From contig WIAG01000029.1 in NCBI GenBank assembly GCA_014055495.1, positions 1 to 44,933 of the forward strand: 44,933 bases of DNA, written 5' to 3'. Under the pieces are notes generated by a model. The model did not search any database. It was not told the origin of the DNA and saw only the letters and a program-made list of their open reading frames with translations. The translations under genes were made by a program, and so were the position numbers. The stretch is from Nitrospira sp. CR1.2. GTDB taxonomy: Bacteria > Nitrospirota > Nitrospiria > Nitrospirales > Nitrospiraceae. This document shows positions 1-8,900 of this stretch, in pieces (the stretch's first letter is position 1; each line of letters opens with the position of its first letter).

Positions 1-2
1 CG

Positions 3-203
3 AATTTGTCTCTGAAAATTATCCGCGGAGGGACATCCTGCTACACAGTCGCTATGTGTGCCCAAGCCGGACACGAAGATGCAATGCTCTCCTTCAGAGA
101 TGCCTCTGTGGAAAAAATACTGAAGCTTGGCGAGTGGATCCGCAAACTCAAAGGTACGGTTAAACCACGGCTGACAGCAGCGAAGACTAGCGCTTCCAAC
201 TAA
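3..203 (+). CDS. C-terminal part of a small protein upstream of the oxidoreductase operon (partial)
   Basis: The reading frame is open from the left edge to a TAA at 201-203, so this is probably the end of a gene that starts outside the window. A TTG at position 6 could be read as a start, but it has no ribosome binding site inside the window. About 66 residues are visible. The tail is rich in Lys and Arg and the segment around the motif EKILKLGEWIRKLKG looks helical. I do not recognise a domain. It ends 43 bases before the alpha subunit. Five-subunit 2-oxoacid:ferredoxin oxidoreductases of Hydrogenobacter and Nitrospira type carry small accessory subunits (ForD, ForE), so an accessory subunit is a reasonable guess from position alone. 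Confidence 0.55.
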   Translation, partial: NLSLKIIRGGTSCYTVAMCAQAGHEDAMLSFRDASVEKILKLGEWIRKLKGTVKPRLTAAKTSASN

Positions 204-246
204 CTAAGTTCGAAGCACCTCTAACGATCGAAAGGAGGCCGAGTCC

Positions 247-1458
247 ATGGCGGAAACAAAATCCCACATCGGGGCACAGAATAAAAAGGGACAGACCTAT
301 ACAGACGCGTGGAAAATGATGCACGAGGCCCCGCGCACCCCGTCTTTTTATACCGGTAGCGAAGTGATTAAGGAAGCTTTACGGCGCGCGAGCTGCGACG
401 TCATGATCGCCTATCCGATTACGCCGCAGAGCGAGGCCGCAGCCCTCATCGGGGAGCTGTTCGCCGAGGGTTATATCGGTGACTACTTCCGCGGAGAAAG
501 TGAGTTTGCCGTCATGTCCCAATGCGCTGGAGCCGCGTTCGGCGGAGCACGCGTGTTTACAACGACGGCAGGGCCAGGAACGATGCGTGCCATGGAAAAC
601 TTCCCCATGTGGGCGGGTGCGCGTTTGCCCATCCAAATGATCGTCACGTGTCGGGGCATCAACTCTCCGCTCTCGATTCAGCCTGATACCATTGAAATTT
701 CGTATCTCCTAAACACAGGCATGCTCGTTTGGCATGCAGAAACGGCACAAGACTTTTTTGATTGGATTCTCAAAGGCTTTATGGTGTCGGAAGAACCGGA
801 AGTACATTTGCCGTTGGCGTTGTGTTGCGATGGCTTCTTCGTGACCCACACCAAAGACGTCGTCAATTTGACACCTGCCGATATGTGTCTCCCGCCTTAC
901 GATCCTTACCGCTCACCCGTCCCTTGCATGGACATGGAGTGTCCTCCGGTCCGCATGATGCGCGATCCTTTCATCATGAAAAGCAACTATATCAGCTATG
1001 CAACCCACGCTTCCTGGCAGCAGGAAATTTGGGCGGCAGTGGAACGATCTCGCAAACACACGATCAAGTGGATCAATGGCCTGGTTGATACGGAAAACAC
1101 CGATGCAGAGGTCGTCATTGTTGCTTCAGGCACCGCGGTGTCACAGGGGCGAGAGGCCATCCGTCTACTGGAGGACGAAGGTGTGCGCTGCGGGTTGGTC
1201 AAAGTGAAATCGCTCCGCCCCTGGCCAGGTGAGGAAATTCGTGAAGCCACGAAGAATGCGAAGCACATCTTTGTGCCAGAGTTTAATGTGACGGGATGGC
1301 TGGCGAAGGAAATCAAGGCCACTATTCCTAATAGCGATCGCGTACATGCCGGCCCACATGTGTGCGGCGGCATGACCATGCCACCGGAAATTATCGCTTC
1401 CGAGATCAAGACAGCTCTCGGCTTGCGTTCTGAGTCACTGGCTGGCAGAGGCAGCTGA
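247..1458 (+). CDS. 2-oxoacid:ferredoxin oxidoreductase, alpha subunit
   Basis: This is the alpha subunit of a pyruvate or 2-oxoglutarate:ferredoxin oxidoreductase, which interconverts an acyl-CoA plus CO2 with a 2-oxoacid using ferredoxin. The 403-residue protein has the PorA/KorA N-terminal pyrimidine-binding domain (YPITPQSEAA near residues 56-65, TTTAGPGTMRAMEN near 105-118). A C-terminal transketolase-like domain follows (VVIVASGTAVSQGREA). A strong ribosome binding site, AAAGGAGG, precedes the ATG by about 9 bases. Beta, gamma and ferredoxin genes follow on the same strand, so this is one operon. In Nitrospira such compact enzymes serve the reductive TCA cycle. Whether the substrate is pyruvate or 2-oxoglutarate cannot be read from the sequence, so no gene symbol is given. 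Confidence 0.93.
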   Translation: MAETKSHIGAQNKKGQTYTDAWKMMHEAPRTPSFYTGSEVIKEALRRASCDVMIAYPITPQSEAAALIGELFAEGYIGDYFRGESEFAVMSQCAGAAFGGARVFTTTAGPGTMRAMENFPMWAGARLPIQMIVTCRGINSPLSIQPDTIEISYLLNTGMLVWHAETAQDFFDWILKGFMVSEEPEVHLPLALCCDGFFVTHTKDVVNLTPADMCLPPYDPYRSPVPCMDMECPPVRMMRDPFIMKSNYISYATHASWQQEIWAAVERSRKHTIKWINGLVDTENTDAEVVIVASGTAVSQGREAIRLLEDEGVRCGLVKVKSLRPWPGEEIREATKNAKHIFVPEFNVTGWLAKEIKATIPNSDRVHAGPHVCGGMTMPPEIIASEIKTALGLRSESLAGRGS

Positions 1459-1528
1459 CATTAGTCCCGTGGAAAAACACTGAACCTAGCTATCACTTTG
1501 GCGATAGATACGCCTTGAGGAGGCATAC

Positions 1529-2431
1529 ATGAGCAAAGAGCGAATCAAAATTTCGCCGGACCTATATGACATCATGCCCTCGGACTACCAAGATTTGGTC
1601 CAGAGCGCGACCTACGGCAAAGAAGACCGTGGCTGGAAGGATATTGGAACCTCCAAGGAGCTGATCGAGCAACATTCATTGTGCGCCGGCTGCCCTGAGT
1701 CAATGGCCTTCCGGTACATTCTGGCTTCCCTTCCCAACCCGGAAGATACGGTCATGGTCGGCTCTACCGGCTGTACCAGCTTGGTGTTCCCCATGGTGGC
1801 GGTGCATAACATCCACTCCCTATTCGGCAACCAAAACGCAATTGCCTCCGGATTGAAGCGAGCACTCAGCGTGCGATTTCCGGATCGTGTCAAGGACGTC
1901 GTCGTCCTTGCGGGCGATGGTGCCACGGTTGACATCGGCCTCGACATGACCTTGCAGGCCTGGTTCCGTCAGGAGAAATTCACGACCATCTGTTTCGACA
2001 ACGAGCTGTATGCCAACACAGGTGGCCAGGAAAGCGGCCTGATGCAAAAGGGCTTCGTTGCAAAAATGGCCCCAGTGGGCAAATTATTCGACAAAGTCCG
2101 TCTTCCTGAAATTGCACGGGAGTCCGGCTGTCACTACGTAGTCAACTGCACCGTGAGCAAGCCGTCACTTGTTGAAAAGGTCATTCGGAACTCTGTCCTC
2201 ATTGCGCGTGAAATTGGACCGACCTATATCCAATTGTACACACCATGCATTCTGGAAATCGGCAAGAACAGCATGGAAGGCCTTCAGGAAATGCGCGACT
2301 CTGAAAAGCCGACTGAGCGATTCGCCTACAAAGAGTACATCAGCGAGCCCGCAAAGCAGTTCCTGGCCGAGTTGGCCGCAAAGGACAAGGAACGCAAAGC
2401 CGCCGCCAAGCAGTTAGCGGGAAAAGCTTAA
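1529..2431 (+). CDS. 2-oxoacid:ferredoxin oxidoreductase, beta subunit (thiamine diphosphate-binding)
   Basis: This 300-residue subunit carries the catalytic thiamine diphosphate site of the complex. The Mg/ThDP motif is visible as AGDGATVDIG near residues 128-137, continuing to NELYANTGGQ near 158-167. A CAGCPES motif near residue 52 supplies cysteines expected to help ligate an Fe-S cluster. The ATG is preceded by TTGAGGAGG. The gene lies 70 bases after alpha and ends 17 bases before gamma, consistent with coupled translation of a stoichiometric complex. Length and motif order fit the PorB/KorB family. Confidence 0.93.
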   Translation: MSKERIKISPDLYDIMPSDYQDLVQSATYGKEDRGWKDIGTSKELIEQHSLCAGCPESMAFRYILASLPNPEDTVMVGSTGCTSLVFPMVAVHNIHSLFGNQNAIASGLKRALSVRFPDRVKDVVVLAGDGATVDIGLDMTLQAWFRQEKFTTICFDNELYANTGGQESGLMQKGFVAKMAPVGKLFDKVRLPEIARESGCHYVVNCTVSKPSLVEKVIRNSVLIAREIGPTYIQLYTPCILEIGKNSMEGLQEMRDSEKPTERFAYKEYISEPAKQFLAELAAKDKERKAAAKQLAGKA

Positions 2432-2448
2432 GGAACCGGAGGTCGTCC

Positions 2449-3156
2449 ATGATTAAGAAGAGACTCAATATCCGCATGTCCGGACTCGGCGGCCAGGGCG
2501 CCGTCACTGCAGCGCACGTGATGGCCATGGCCGCCAACCGAGACGGAAAGTTTTCCATATCGAATCCATTCTTCGGCGCTGAGAAGCGGATGGCGCCGGC
2601 AGAAAGCTACTGCCGCATCGGGATTGAGCGGATCTACGATCGCGGAGAACTGGTGTTTCCCGATGTGATTGAAGTCTTTCACCCTCAGGTCATTACGATG
2701 GGGAAAAGCTATACGATGCCCTTCTACTCCGGTGTGAAGGAAGGCGGCGTCGTGATTATCAACTCAGCTCAGCCCCTTCTATCAGAAGAGGACATTCAGC
2801 GGCTCAAAGATCTAAATGTATCCTTATTCTACATCGCTGGAACTGAGCTTGCGATTGAAGTGGCGGGCACTGAGCTTTCTACGAACATGTCGATGATCGG
2901 CTCAGTGGCTGGTATTACCAAATGCGTCTCGATGGAAGCTCTCGATGGTGCCTTGCAGGAGCGTTTCGGGAAGAAATTCGTGGCATCTGGCGGAACGGCC
3001 TCATTGGACGAGGCGATCAAGAAAAAATTCGCCAAGAAGGAAATGTTATTGGCGAAGAACTTGGCGACCGTCAAGCGAGCCTACGAGATTGCAAGCGAAT
3101 GGGCTGAAAAGAACAAGGTCGAGTTGCGAGTCGGGAATCCCGCCGTTGCGGCTTAA
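2449..3156 (+). CDS. 2-oxoacid:ferredoxin oxidoreductase, gamma subunit
   Basis: The 235-residue protein begins with the family's hallmark glycine-rich loop (MSGLGGQGAVTAAHV, near residues 10-24) and matches the PorG/KorG domain, which binds coenzyme A in the assembled enzyme. Its C-terminal 60 residues are lysine-rich and helical and extend past the core domain. The start ATG has GGAGG upstream and lies 17 bases after the beta stop. The ferredoxin gene begins 23 bases downstream. Subunit assignment is secure; substrate is not. Confidence 0.9.
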   Translation: MIKKRLNIRMSGLGGQGAVTAAHVMAMAANRDGKFSISNPFFGAEKRMAPAESYCRIGIERIYDRGELVFPDVIEVFHPQVITMGKSYTMPFYSGVKEGGVVIINSAQPLLSEEDIQRLKDLNVSLFYIAGTELAIEVAGTELSTNMSMIGSVAGITKCVSMEALDGALQERFGKKFVASGGTASLDEAIKKKFAKKEMLLAKNLATVKRAYEIASEWAEKNKVELRVGNPAVAA

Positions 3157-3179
3157 CGAGAGAGAAGGAACCACGTCGC

Positions 3180-3458
3180 ATGTATAACGTAGCGCAAGTC
3201 ATCGACGAAAAGTGCGTGGCAAAGAAGGGCTGTCGCCTTTGCATCATGTATTGCCCAGAAGCCAACTGCTTAGATCTCAACGTCACCAAGATGGTGGCCG
3301 AAGTCACGATTGATCGCTGTAAGGGATGCGAGCTTTGCGTCGTTGTGTGCAATGCCGCCAAGCACGAAGCGATCGAGATGCAGGCCGTGAGCGCAACCGG
3401 GCAACTGATGAGCCATAAGTCCGAGTCCGCCGCCCTCGGACAAGCCTACCAAGGATAA
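3180..3458 (+). CDS. Ferredoxin-type subunit of the 2-oxoacid oxidoreductase (2 x 4Fe-4S)
   Basis: This 92-residue protein carries two four-cysteine clusters. The second is canonical CX2CX2CX3C (C47, C50, C53, C57). The first is stretched to CX5CX2CX3CP (C12, C18, C21, C25), with an extra Cys30. It should pass electrons between the catalytic subunits and soluble ferredoxin. It is the last gene before a strong terminator, which makes it the end of the operon. A serine- and alanine-rich tail of about 25 residues follows the second cluster. The widened first cluster is a visible deviation whose effect is unknown. Confidence 0.88.
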   Translation: MYNVAQVIDEKCVAKKGCRLCIMYCPEANCLDLNVTKMVAEVTIDRCKGCELCVVVCNAAKHEAIEMQAVSATGQLMSHKSESAALGQAYQG

Positions 3459-3475
3459 GCGGGCACTTCGTCTCA

Positions 3476-3510
3476 AAACCCCATGGCGTCCCACGCTATG
3501 GGGTTTTTTC
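3476..3510 (+). terminator. Rho-independent terminator of the oxidoreductase operon
   Basis: A stem of CCCCAT, one G-T pair and GCG closes on a five-base loop at 3479-3503 and is followed directly by six T residues at 3504-3509. It lies 20 bases after the ferredoxin-subunit stop codon. This is the clearest intrinsic terminator in the window. Confidence 0.88.
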
Positions 3511-3536
3511 TTGAGATGAGCACTCGAGGAGGTTCC

Positions 3537-3806
3537 ATGGAACGGGAAGACAATGTGCTCGATGAACTCCTCCGCGATATTGCGGGTCTGCTGAACGAAT
3601 ACCCCAAAGCTATCGAACGGCAAGCTGCAGCCATACATGCCAGCGGAAAAGACCCGGAACTAGCAGAAAAGCTTGTCAAGGCCGCCGATACGATGCGGGA
3701 TAGCGGAAATTTGTATCTCACCTGGGCGAAACATTTTGCGGCGCTGGCAGAAGGCAATACAGACGCCTCTTCGGATGAAGACGAGACAGACGATTTCGGC
3801 ATCTAA
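3537..3806 (+). CDS. Small acidic hypothetical protein
   Basis: An 89-residue protein with no domain I recognise. The start at 3537 is chosen because GAGGAGG sits 5-11 bases upstream; the frame is open further upstream, but that part overlaps the terminator. The body is predicted helical (two amphipathic helices around residues 8-30 and 38-70) and the last 15 residues are strongly acidic (SSDEDETDDFGI). It is soluble, with no signal peptide. It sits alone between the oxidoreductase terminator and a tRNA, so context gives no functional clue. Confidence 0.7.
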   Translation: MEREDNVLDELLRDIAGLLNEYPKAIERQAAAIHASGKDPELAEKLVKAADTMRDSGNLYLTWAKHFAALAEGNTDASSDEDETDDFGI

Positions 3807-3868
3807 AAAAGTCTCCCCCTTCGCACTGTAGTTTTGTTAGAATGTATTGTTTGTTAGTTATGCTTCAT

Positions 3869-3944
3869 TCCCCGGTAGCTCAGTTGGTAGAGCAGCCGGC
3901 TGTTAACCGGCTGGTCGCAGGTTCGAGTCCTGCCCGGGGAGCCA
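3869..3944 (+). tRNA. tRNA-Asn (anticodon GTT)
   Basis: A full 76-base cloverleaf including encoded CCA. The acceptor stem TCCCCGG pairs with CCGGGGA, the D-arm is TAGCTCAGTTGGTAGAGCA, and the anticodon stem GCCGG/CCGGC encloses loop CTGTTAA with GTT at 3902-3904. The T-arm is GCAGGTTCGAGTCCTGC. All stems pair. Confidence 0.97.
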
Positions 3945-3960
3945 ATCTATGAATACACAA

Positions 3961-3991
3961 GGGGGCTCTCGGTACATGACCGGGAGCCCCC
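3961..3991. terminator. Strong hairpin after tRNA-Asn
   Basis: GGGGGCTC, a T-G pair and CGGT pair with ACCG and GAGCCCCC around the loop ACATG, making a 13-bp stem starting 16 bases after the tRNA CCA. Only two T residues follow, but two A residues precede it. It could end transcription of the tRNA and also of the minus-strand gene that ends at 4062. Confidence 0.7.
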
Positions 3992-4061
3992 TTCCTCCAC
4001 CTGCAGCCGACCGTTTTCTTATGCTTTCAGTCCTGTCGAGGACTACCCCGAAATTGCGCCG

Positions 4062-4688
4062 CTATCGCCCGATTGACCGGGCCGCAACTCCGCTTTTCAA
4101 TACGATTTCGCAGATATGATCCAGGCGTTCGATATGTTCATAGGCCGCCCAGGGGTCACTGGCCACGGCACACACGCCGTGATTCGCTTGCCCCACGATA
4201 TCGAATTCCAAGCTTCCGTCTTTCCCGATCCCCAAACATTCCGCCGTCACATCGGCCAAATCACGAGACAACGCGGGCAGTGCAGGGACCGTAGGCCCGA
4301 CGCGAGTGTAGCGAGAAATTTCAGGGAACTCAGCACTCATCGCTTGCAAATCAATCCCCGCATACATGGCGGCAACGATATGCGTCGAATGAACGTGGAC
4401 AACAGTGCGGGTTTTTGGGGTATCCCGTTGGAGATTCCAATGCATCCAGAGTTCGCCAGAAGGCTGCTGCCCGTCGCGTACGTTGGGAACCAGCAACCCA
4501 CTTGTCGGGTCGGCGATCACCTCCAATCGCACCACGTGCTCGGGATGGACAATAGTTTTCCGCCATCCGGACGGGGTGATATACAAGTATTTCCCGTCCC
4601 GCTTTCGCATGCTGATGTTTCCGTCTCTGGTGGTAATCCACCCTCGCTCGTAGACTCGCCGCATCACATCGCCGATTGCCGTCAGCAT
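4062..4688 (-). CDS. Class II aldolase/adducin-family protein
   Basis: A 208-residue soluble metal enzyme of the class II aldolase family, which includes L-fuculose- and L-ribulose-phosphate enzymes and methylthioribulose-1-phosphate dehydratase (MtnB). The zinc ligands appear as Glu79 (QQPSGELWMH), His98 and His100 (VVHVHSTH) and His170 (GQANHGV). The N-terminal TRDGNISMR motif is the family's phosphate-binding segment. The start at 4688 is chosen because ACAGGAGGCAGGT lies directly upstream; an 11-residue longer frame lacks a ribosome binding site. MtnB is plausible by length, but no other methionine-salvage gene is adjacent, so the substrate is left open. Confidence 0.82.
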   Translation of the reverse strand: MLTAIGDVMRRVYERGWITTRDGNISMRKRDGKYLYITPSGWRKTIVHPEHVVRLEVIADPTSGLLVPNVRDGQQPSGELWMHWNLQRDTPKTRTVVHVHSTHIVAAMYAGIDLQAMSAEFPEISRYTRVGPTVPALPALSRDLADVTAECLGIGKDGSLEFDIVGQANHGVCAVASDPWAAYEHIERLDHICEIVLKSGVAARSIGR

Positions 4689-4759
4689 ACCTGCCTCCTG
4701 TAAACACGAACTCTCCAGCATCCGTTATCGGCTGCTTCCTGGGAACCCTTAAGGCATGC

Positions 4760-4799
4760 GCCCACTGCACCCATCACACGGCAAGAGTTTGCAGTGGGC
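4760..4799. repeat. 10-bp inverted repeat in the divergent promoter region
   Basis: GCCCACTGCA at 4760-4769 is perfectly mirrored by TGCAGTGGGC at 4790-4799 with a 20-base spacer. It lies in the 145-base gap between two divergent genes and could be an operator or a transcript hairpin. Confidence 0.5.
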
Positions 4800-4833
4800 A
4801 GCGACATCCGCACTTGTTTAAGATGGCGACGGC

Positions 4834-5817
4834 ATGCGTGCACTGAATGAATTCAGTCCCTCATTTGTTTTCCGCAATCCCCACGTGATGACGGTGGTGC
4901 CTCGGTACTGGCCTCGGCCGCACTGGAATCTAGAACTTCCGCACGTCACACGGTTGTTCACGACTGCACCGGACACCCAGCTCCTCGGCATCTGTCACTG
5001 GCAAGAGGATCCCACTGCTGCCCCAACGGTATTGTTGGTGCACGGATTGGAGGGCTCCGCCGAGTCACACTACATGCGCGGGATAGCCGGGAAAGCGTTC
5101 CGGGCAGGATGTAACGTGATTCGCATGAACCAACGCACATGTGGCGGCACCGATCACCTGACGCCGACGCTCTACAACAGCGGCCTCAGCGCCGACTACC
5201 GTGCCATTCTTCGCGAGTTGACCGATGCGGATGGCCTGTCACACATTTGGTTCGTGGGCTATTCGATGGGGGGCAATCTGCTCCTCAAAGCGGCAGGGGA
5301 GTTAGAGCGGTCGGAATCGGCGCTGGCTGGAATCGTGGCCGTAAGCCCCAATATCGATCCTACCCAATGCGTGGCAGCCCTAGAAACACCCAGGAACTGG
5401 CTGTATCATTCGCATTTCCTCACGAGCCTCAAAGCACGCATGCGGCGCAAATCGGCGTTGTTTCCTGGACGATGGGATGTCTCCGCACTCAGCAAGGTCA
5501 ACACCATCTCGCAATTCGATGAGATATACACCGCTCGGGATGGAGGCTATCGGAATGCCGCCGATTACTACGATCGGGCAGGCGCACGTCACGTCATGCA
5601 CAACATCGCGGTTCCCACCCTGATCATTTCCGCGAAGGATGACCCGTTCATACCGGCCTCCATGTTCGACACGCCCGCCATCAACGGCAATAAGTACGTG
5701 ACGACAGCCATACTCCGCTTCGGCGGGCATTGTGGGTTCTTCCAAAAACACAGCCAGGGGGAAGATCGGTTTTGGGCGGAAAACAGAATTGTCGAGTGGT
5801 TGGGCCTGCACCGCTGA
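4834..5817 (+). CDS. YheT-family alpha/beta hydrolase
   Basis: A 327-residue cytosolic alpha/beta-hydrolase. The triad is visible as nucleophile Ser144 in GYSMGG, an acid in AKDDPFIP (Asp269 or Asp270) and His299 in GGHCGF. The oxyanion segment is LLVHGLEGS near residues 67-75, and MNQRTCGGTD is the family's conserved MNxRGCGG-like stretch. Family members are esterases or lipases of unsettled substrate. The gene stands alone on this strand, facing away from the aldolase-family gene. Confidence 0.88.
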   Translation: MRALNEFSPSFVFRNPHVMTVVPRYWPRPHWNLELPHVTRLFTTAPDTQLLGICHWQEDPTAAPTVLLVHGLEGSAESHYMRGIAGKAFRAGCNVIRMNQRTCGGTDHLTPTLYNSGLSADYRAILRELTDADGLSHIWFVGYSMGGNLLLKAAGELERSESALAGIVAVSPNIDPTQCVAALETPRNWLYHSHFLTSLKARMRRKSALFPGRWDVSALSKVNTISQFDEIYTARDGGYRNAADYYDRAGARHVMHNIAVPTLIISAKDDPFIPASMFDTPAINGNKYVTTAILRFGGHCGFFQKHSQGEDRFWAENRIVEWLGLHR

Positions 5818-5914
5818 CCGGCTTAGTGCAAGCAGGGCCTTCGCCGTCAGACACACCAATCGCCATACGCGGATCCACAGACCCTGATGCACCGGACTGA
5901 GAGGCGACCGATCC

Positions 5915-8900
5915 TCAGGTTCTGGCCTTGACTGCCGGGCCAGGTTTGCCCAACCGTTCATCCAGTCCCAAGTGAGGCCGCGCCAGGAATGAACCCGCCA
6001 GCTTTCGGCCGTCATCATAGGCAGGTTGTGCGGCTTGCCATTCCGCGAGAGGCGGATTCACCGGGAGGTTGACCATAAACTTCGTTCCATGCCCCAGTTC
6101 GCTCAGCACCTCCACGTACCCACCATGCTCTTGCACAATTTGGTGGGCAATGGTCAGGCCGAGACCGGTCCCCTCACGCTCGCCGCTCTCATGCTTAGTC
6201 GTATAAAAGGGATCAAAGATGTGATCAAGATCCTGAGGCTCGATCCCAGGCCCGCTATCTTCGACCTCGATCTGCACCCAGGGCTCGTTCGCCGGCTTGA
6301 CCAACCGTCTGGTCCGCACCGACAGTCGCCCCCCCTGCTCGCCGCCGATCGCTTCCATGGCGTTGATGAACAGGTTCAGCAACACCTGCTTGATTTGCTG
6401 CCGGTCAAGCTTCACGTACGGCAGGTCAGCCTCAAGCTCCTTCTGAATGGTAATAGCCTTGCTGCTGGCCTTCACCTCGATAAAGTACAGGCAGGAGGAC
6501 ACCACATCATTGAGATTCTCCTGCGTCAGCTTAGGCGTCATGTAACGGGCATAGTCCAGAATTTCATGCACCAACCGTTCGATCCGCTCCACGTCTTCAC
6601 AGACCACCTGGCTGAACTGCTCCATGAACTCCACATCATCCCGTCGATCCGGCGCCAATTGCACAAACGTCTTGATCGAGGTTAACGGGTTTCGAATTTC
6701 ATGGGCGAAACCTCCGGCCATGGTCTCCAACGACCGCAGTCGGTCGGTGCGGCGCATCAGCAATTGCGAACGGCGGAGGTCCTCATACAACAATGCGTTA
6801 TCGATCGCGATGGCCGCATGTTGTGCCAGCGTTTTGAGCAGCGCCAGCTCTTCGGTGGAATACATCCCGTGATTTGCTCGGCGGCCCAAATTGCAGAATC
6901 CGACGAGCCGTTCCTTGCTGACCAATGGAATACACACCTCCGACTCCAGTCCCTTCAATGTATCCAGCAGCCCCAGATGGTCGGTATCGGCCTTATCATA
7001 TTCGATCTCTTCACGGACCATCGCCGTCTCCGTCCTGAGCAACACTCGCGGAAACTCACTCTCCATCTTGATGGGAGGCACTGCGACATCGCGTGACACG
7101 AAACCATAAGACGCGGTCAGACTGTACACCCCTTGCTCCTTATCCAGCACATACACCGATGCCGTCTTGATATTCATGACGCGGGCGAGTGTTTGTACCA
7201 GTTCTTTCGTGAGCGACTTCAGCTCCAGGATCGCGACCAAAGATCTGGAAAATTGCACCAACGTATCGTAGGCGTCATACCGTTCCCGAAAGAGTGTTTG
7301 CCCGATGGCACGCTCCACCCCTTTCTGAAGGTTGGCCAAACCGCTCGAGACGACCACAAACAATCCGAACAGCACGCCGGCCAGTAGATAATGAAACGTG
7401 CCGGTAAAAATTCGAATCACGAGCAAAATCATCATGTAGGCGGGAATCAACCCCATCAGTTTGATCGACAGCATGACCTTGGGACGGCTCGGGACGAACG
7501 AGATGTCCATGAGGTCGTATCGAGCAATCGCGTACGCCACCACCGTCACCGACAATCCCGCCAGGAGATAGCCGACCGGATAGAACCCCACACCGTAATT
7601 CTGGAGAAAGTCGAGCGAGGCCAGGAATCCCAGCGCGATGGCGACGAAGGTATATTTGAGCTGTGCGCCGAGGAGTGGGGTGGACGCGAGATGGAACCGG
7701 TACCCCTGATAGAGCCGGTAGGCGGTGAACCCGCCCCCCGTGACCACATAGGCCACCAGCCAGGGGTGGAGGAGGCCGGCCTTTGGATAGCGCCCCCAAT
7801 AATAGACATATTGACCGTCGACCAAATAGGGCGTGAAGAGCAGGCCCCAGAACAGCCCTCCGGCCAGGTAGTTCGGCAGGATCAGTCGATCCTGCACCGC
7901 CCCCCAAGCGAGCCGCTGCGCGAAGTGATAGGTCAACGCGGGCAAAAACACCACCCCCGTATAAATCACCCGCACCCACAGCAGGGCCTCATCCTCGCGC
8001 GACGCGGAGAACAACATAAAGCAACCAAACAACCAGAGGCAGGCCGCGCCGCAGACGGCACTGAAGACCGTATTGGAAGAGGAACGAGGATTGTTGCTCA
8101 GGACCCAGAAGGCGCAAATTAAAAACAGGGTCCCGGCCAGCAGCGGCGGAGTAGAATGCCCTGTCGCGCGATTGCTGAGGATGGCTCCGATGGATGTCGC
8201 CACCACGATGATCGCCAGGACGATGGCATACCCCAGGCCTTTGTTCAGCACCACACTGATGTTCATCAGGCGATACCGGACAATCGTATAGGCCATCAAC
8301 GCGGTGTACACCGTGATCAACACCGTGCCGTAGGGCAAGAGCGGAATCCCATACCACAGGGGGAAATTCGTCGCTCCGCCCGCGTATCCAATCACACTGG
8401 CCACCAGCATGTACGCATACTGATGCCGACGGATACCGTTCGCATCCCGCAAGGCCACACCCACGAGCGAGGTGGCGTACACGACGTACCAGAGGAAATA
8501 CAACAAAAACGGGTGAAAAAACGGTCCGGGTACCGGCCAGAACGCGAACGACATCGCGGGGCGCACCCCCGCAACGAACCAGGGAGTCGTATCCGCCAGC
8601 AGGAAGAATCCGGCCAACGCGTACCCGAGCTTCAACGCTCGATCATGACGTGCCGTGATATCGAGAAACGTCACCGTGTGGTGAAAATACAGGACGGGGA
8701 TGAGTGACGCGCCAGCCATGACCAGGCGCAACAGACTGACCGCGAGGTCTTTCGATTCGGTGAGCTGCCAGCCGCAGTAGAAAATGCTCCAGAAGGCGAT
8801 GCTCAGACAGTACAGCCCGTAGATGCGGTTGCGGGCCGCGGCAGGATCCCGGAAATAGACAAATAATCCGAGGCCTGTCGCAGCCAGCGCATTCACCAGC

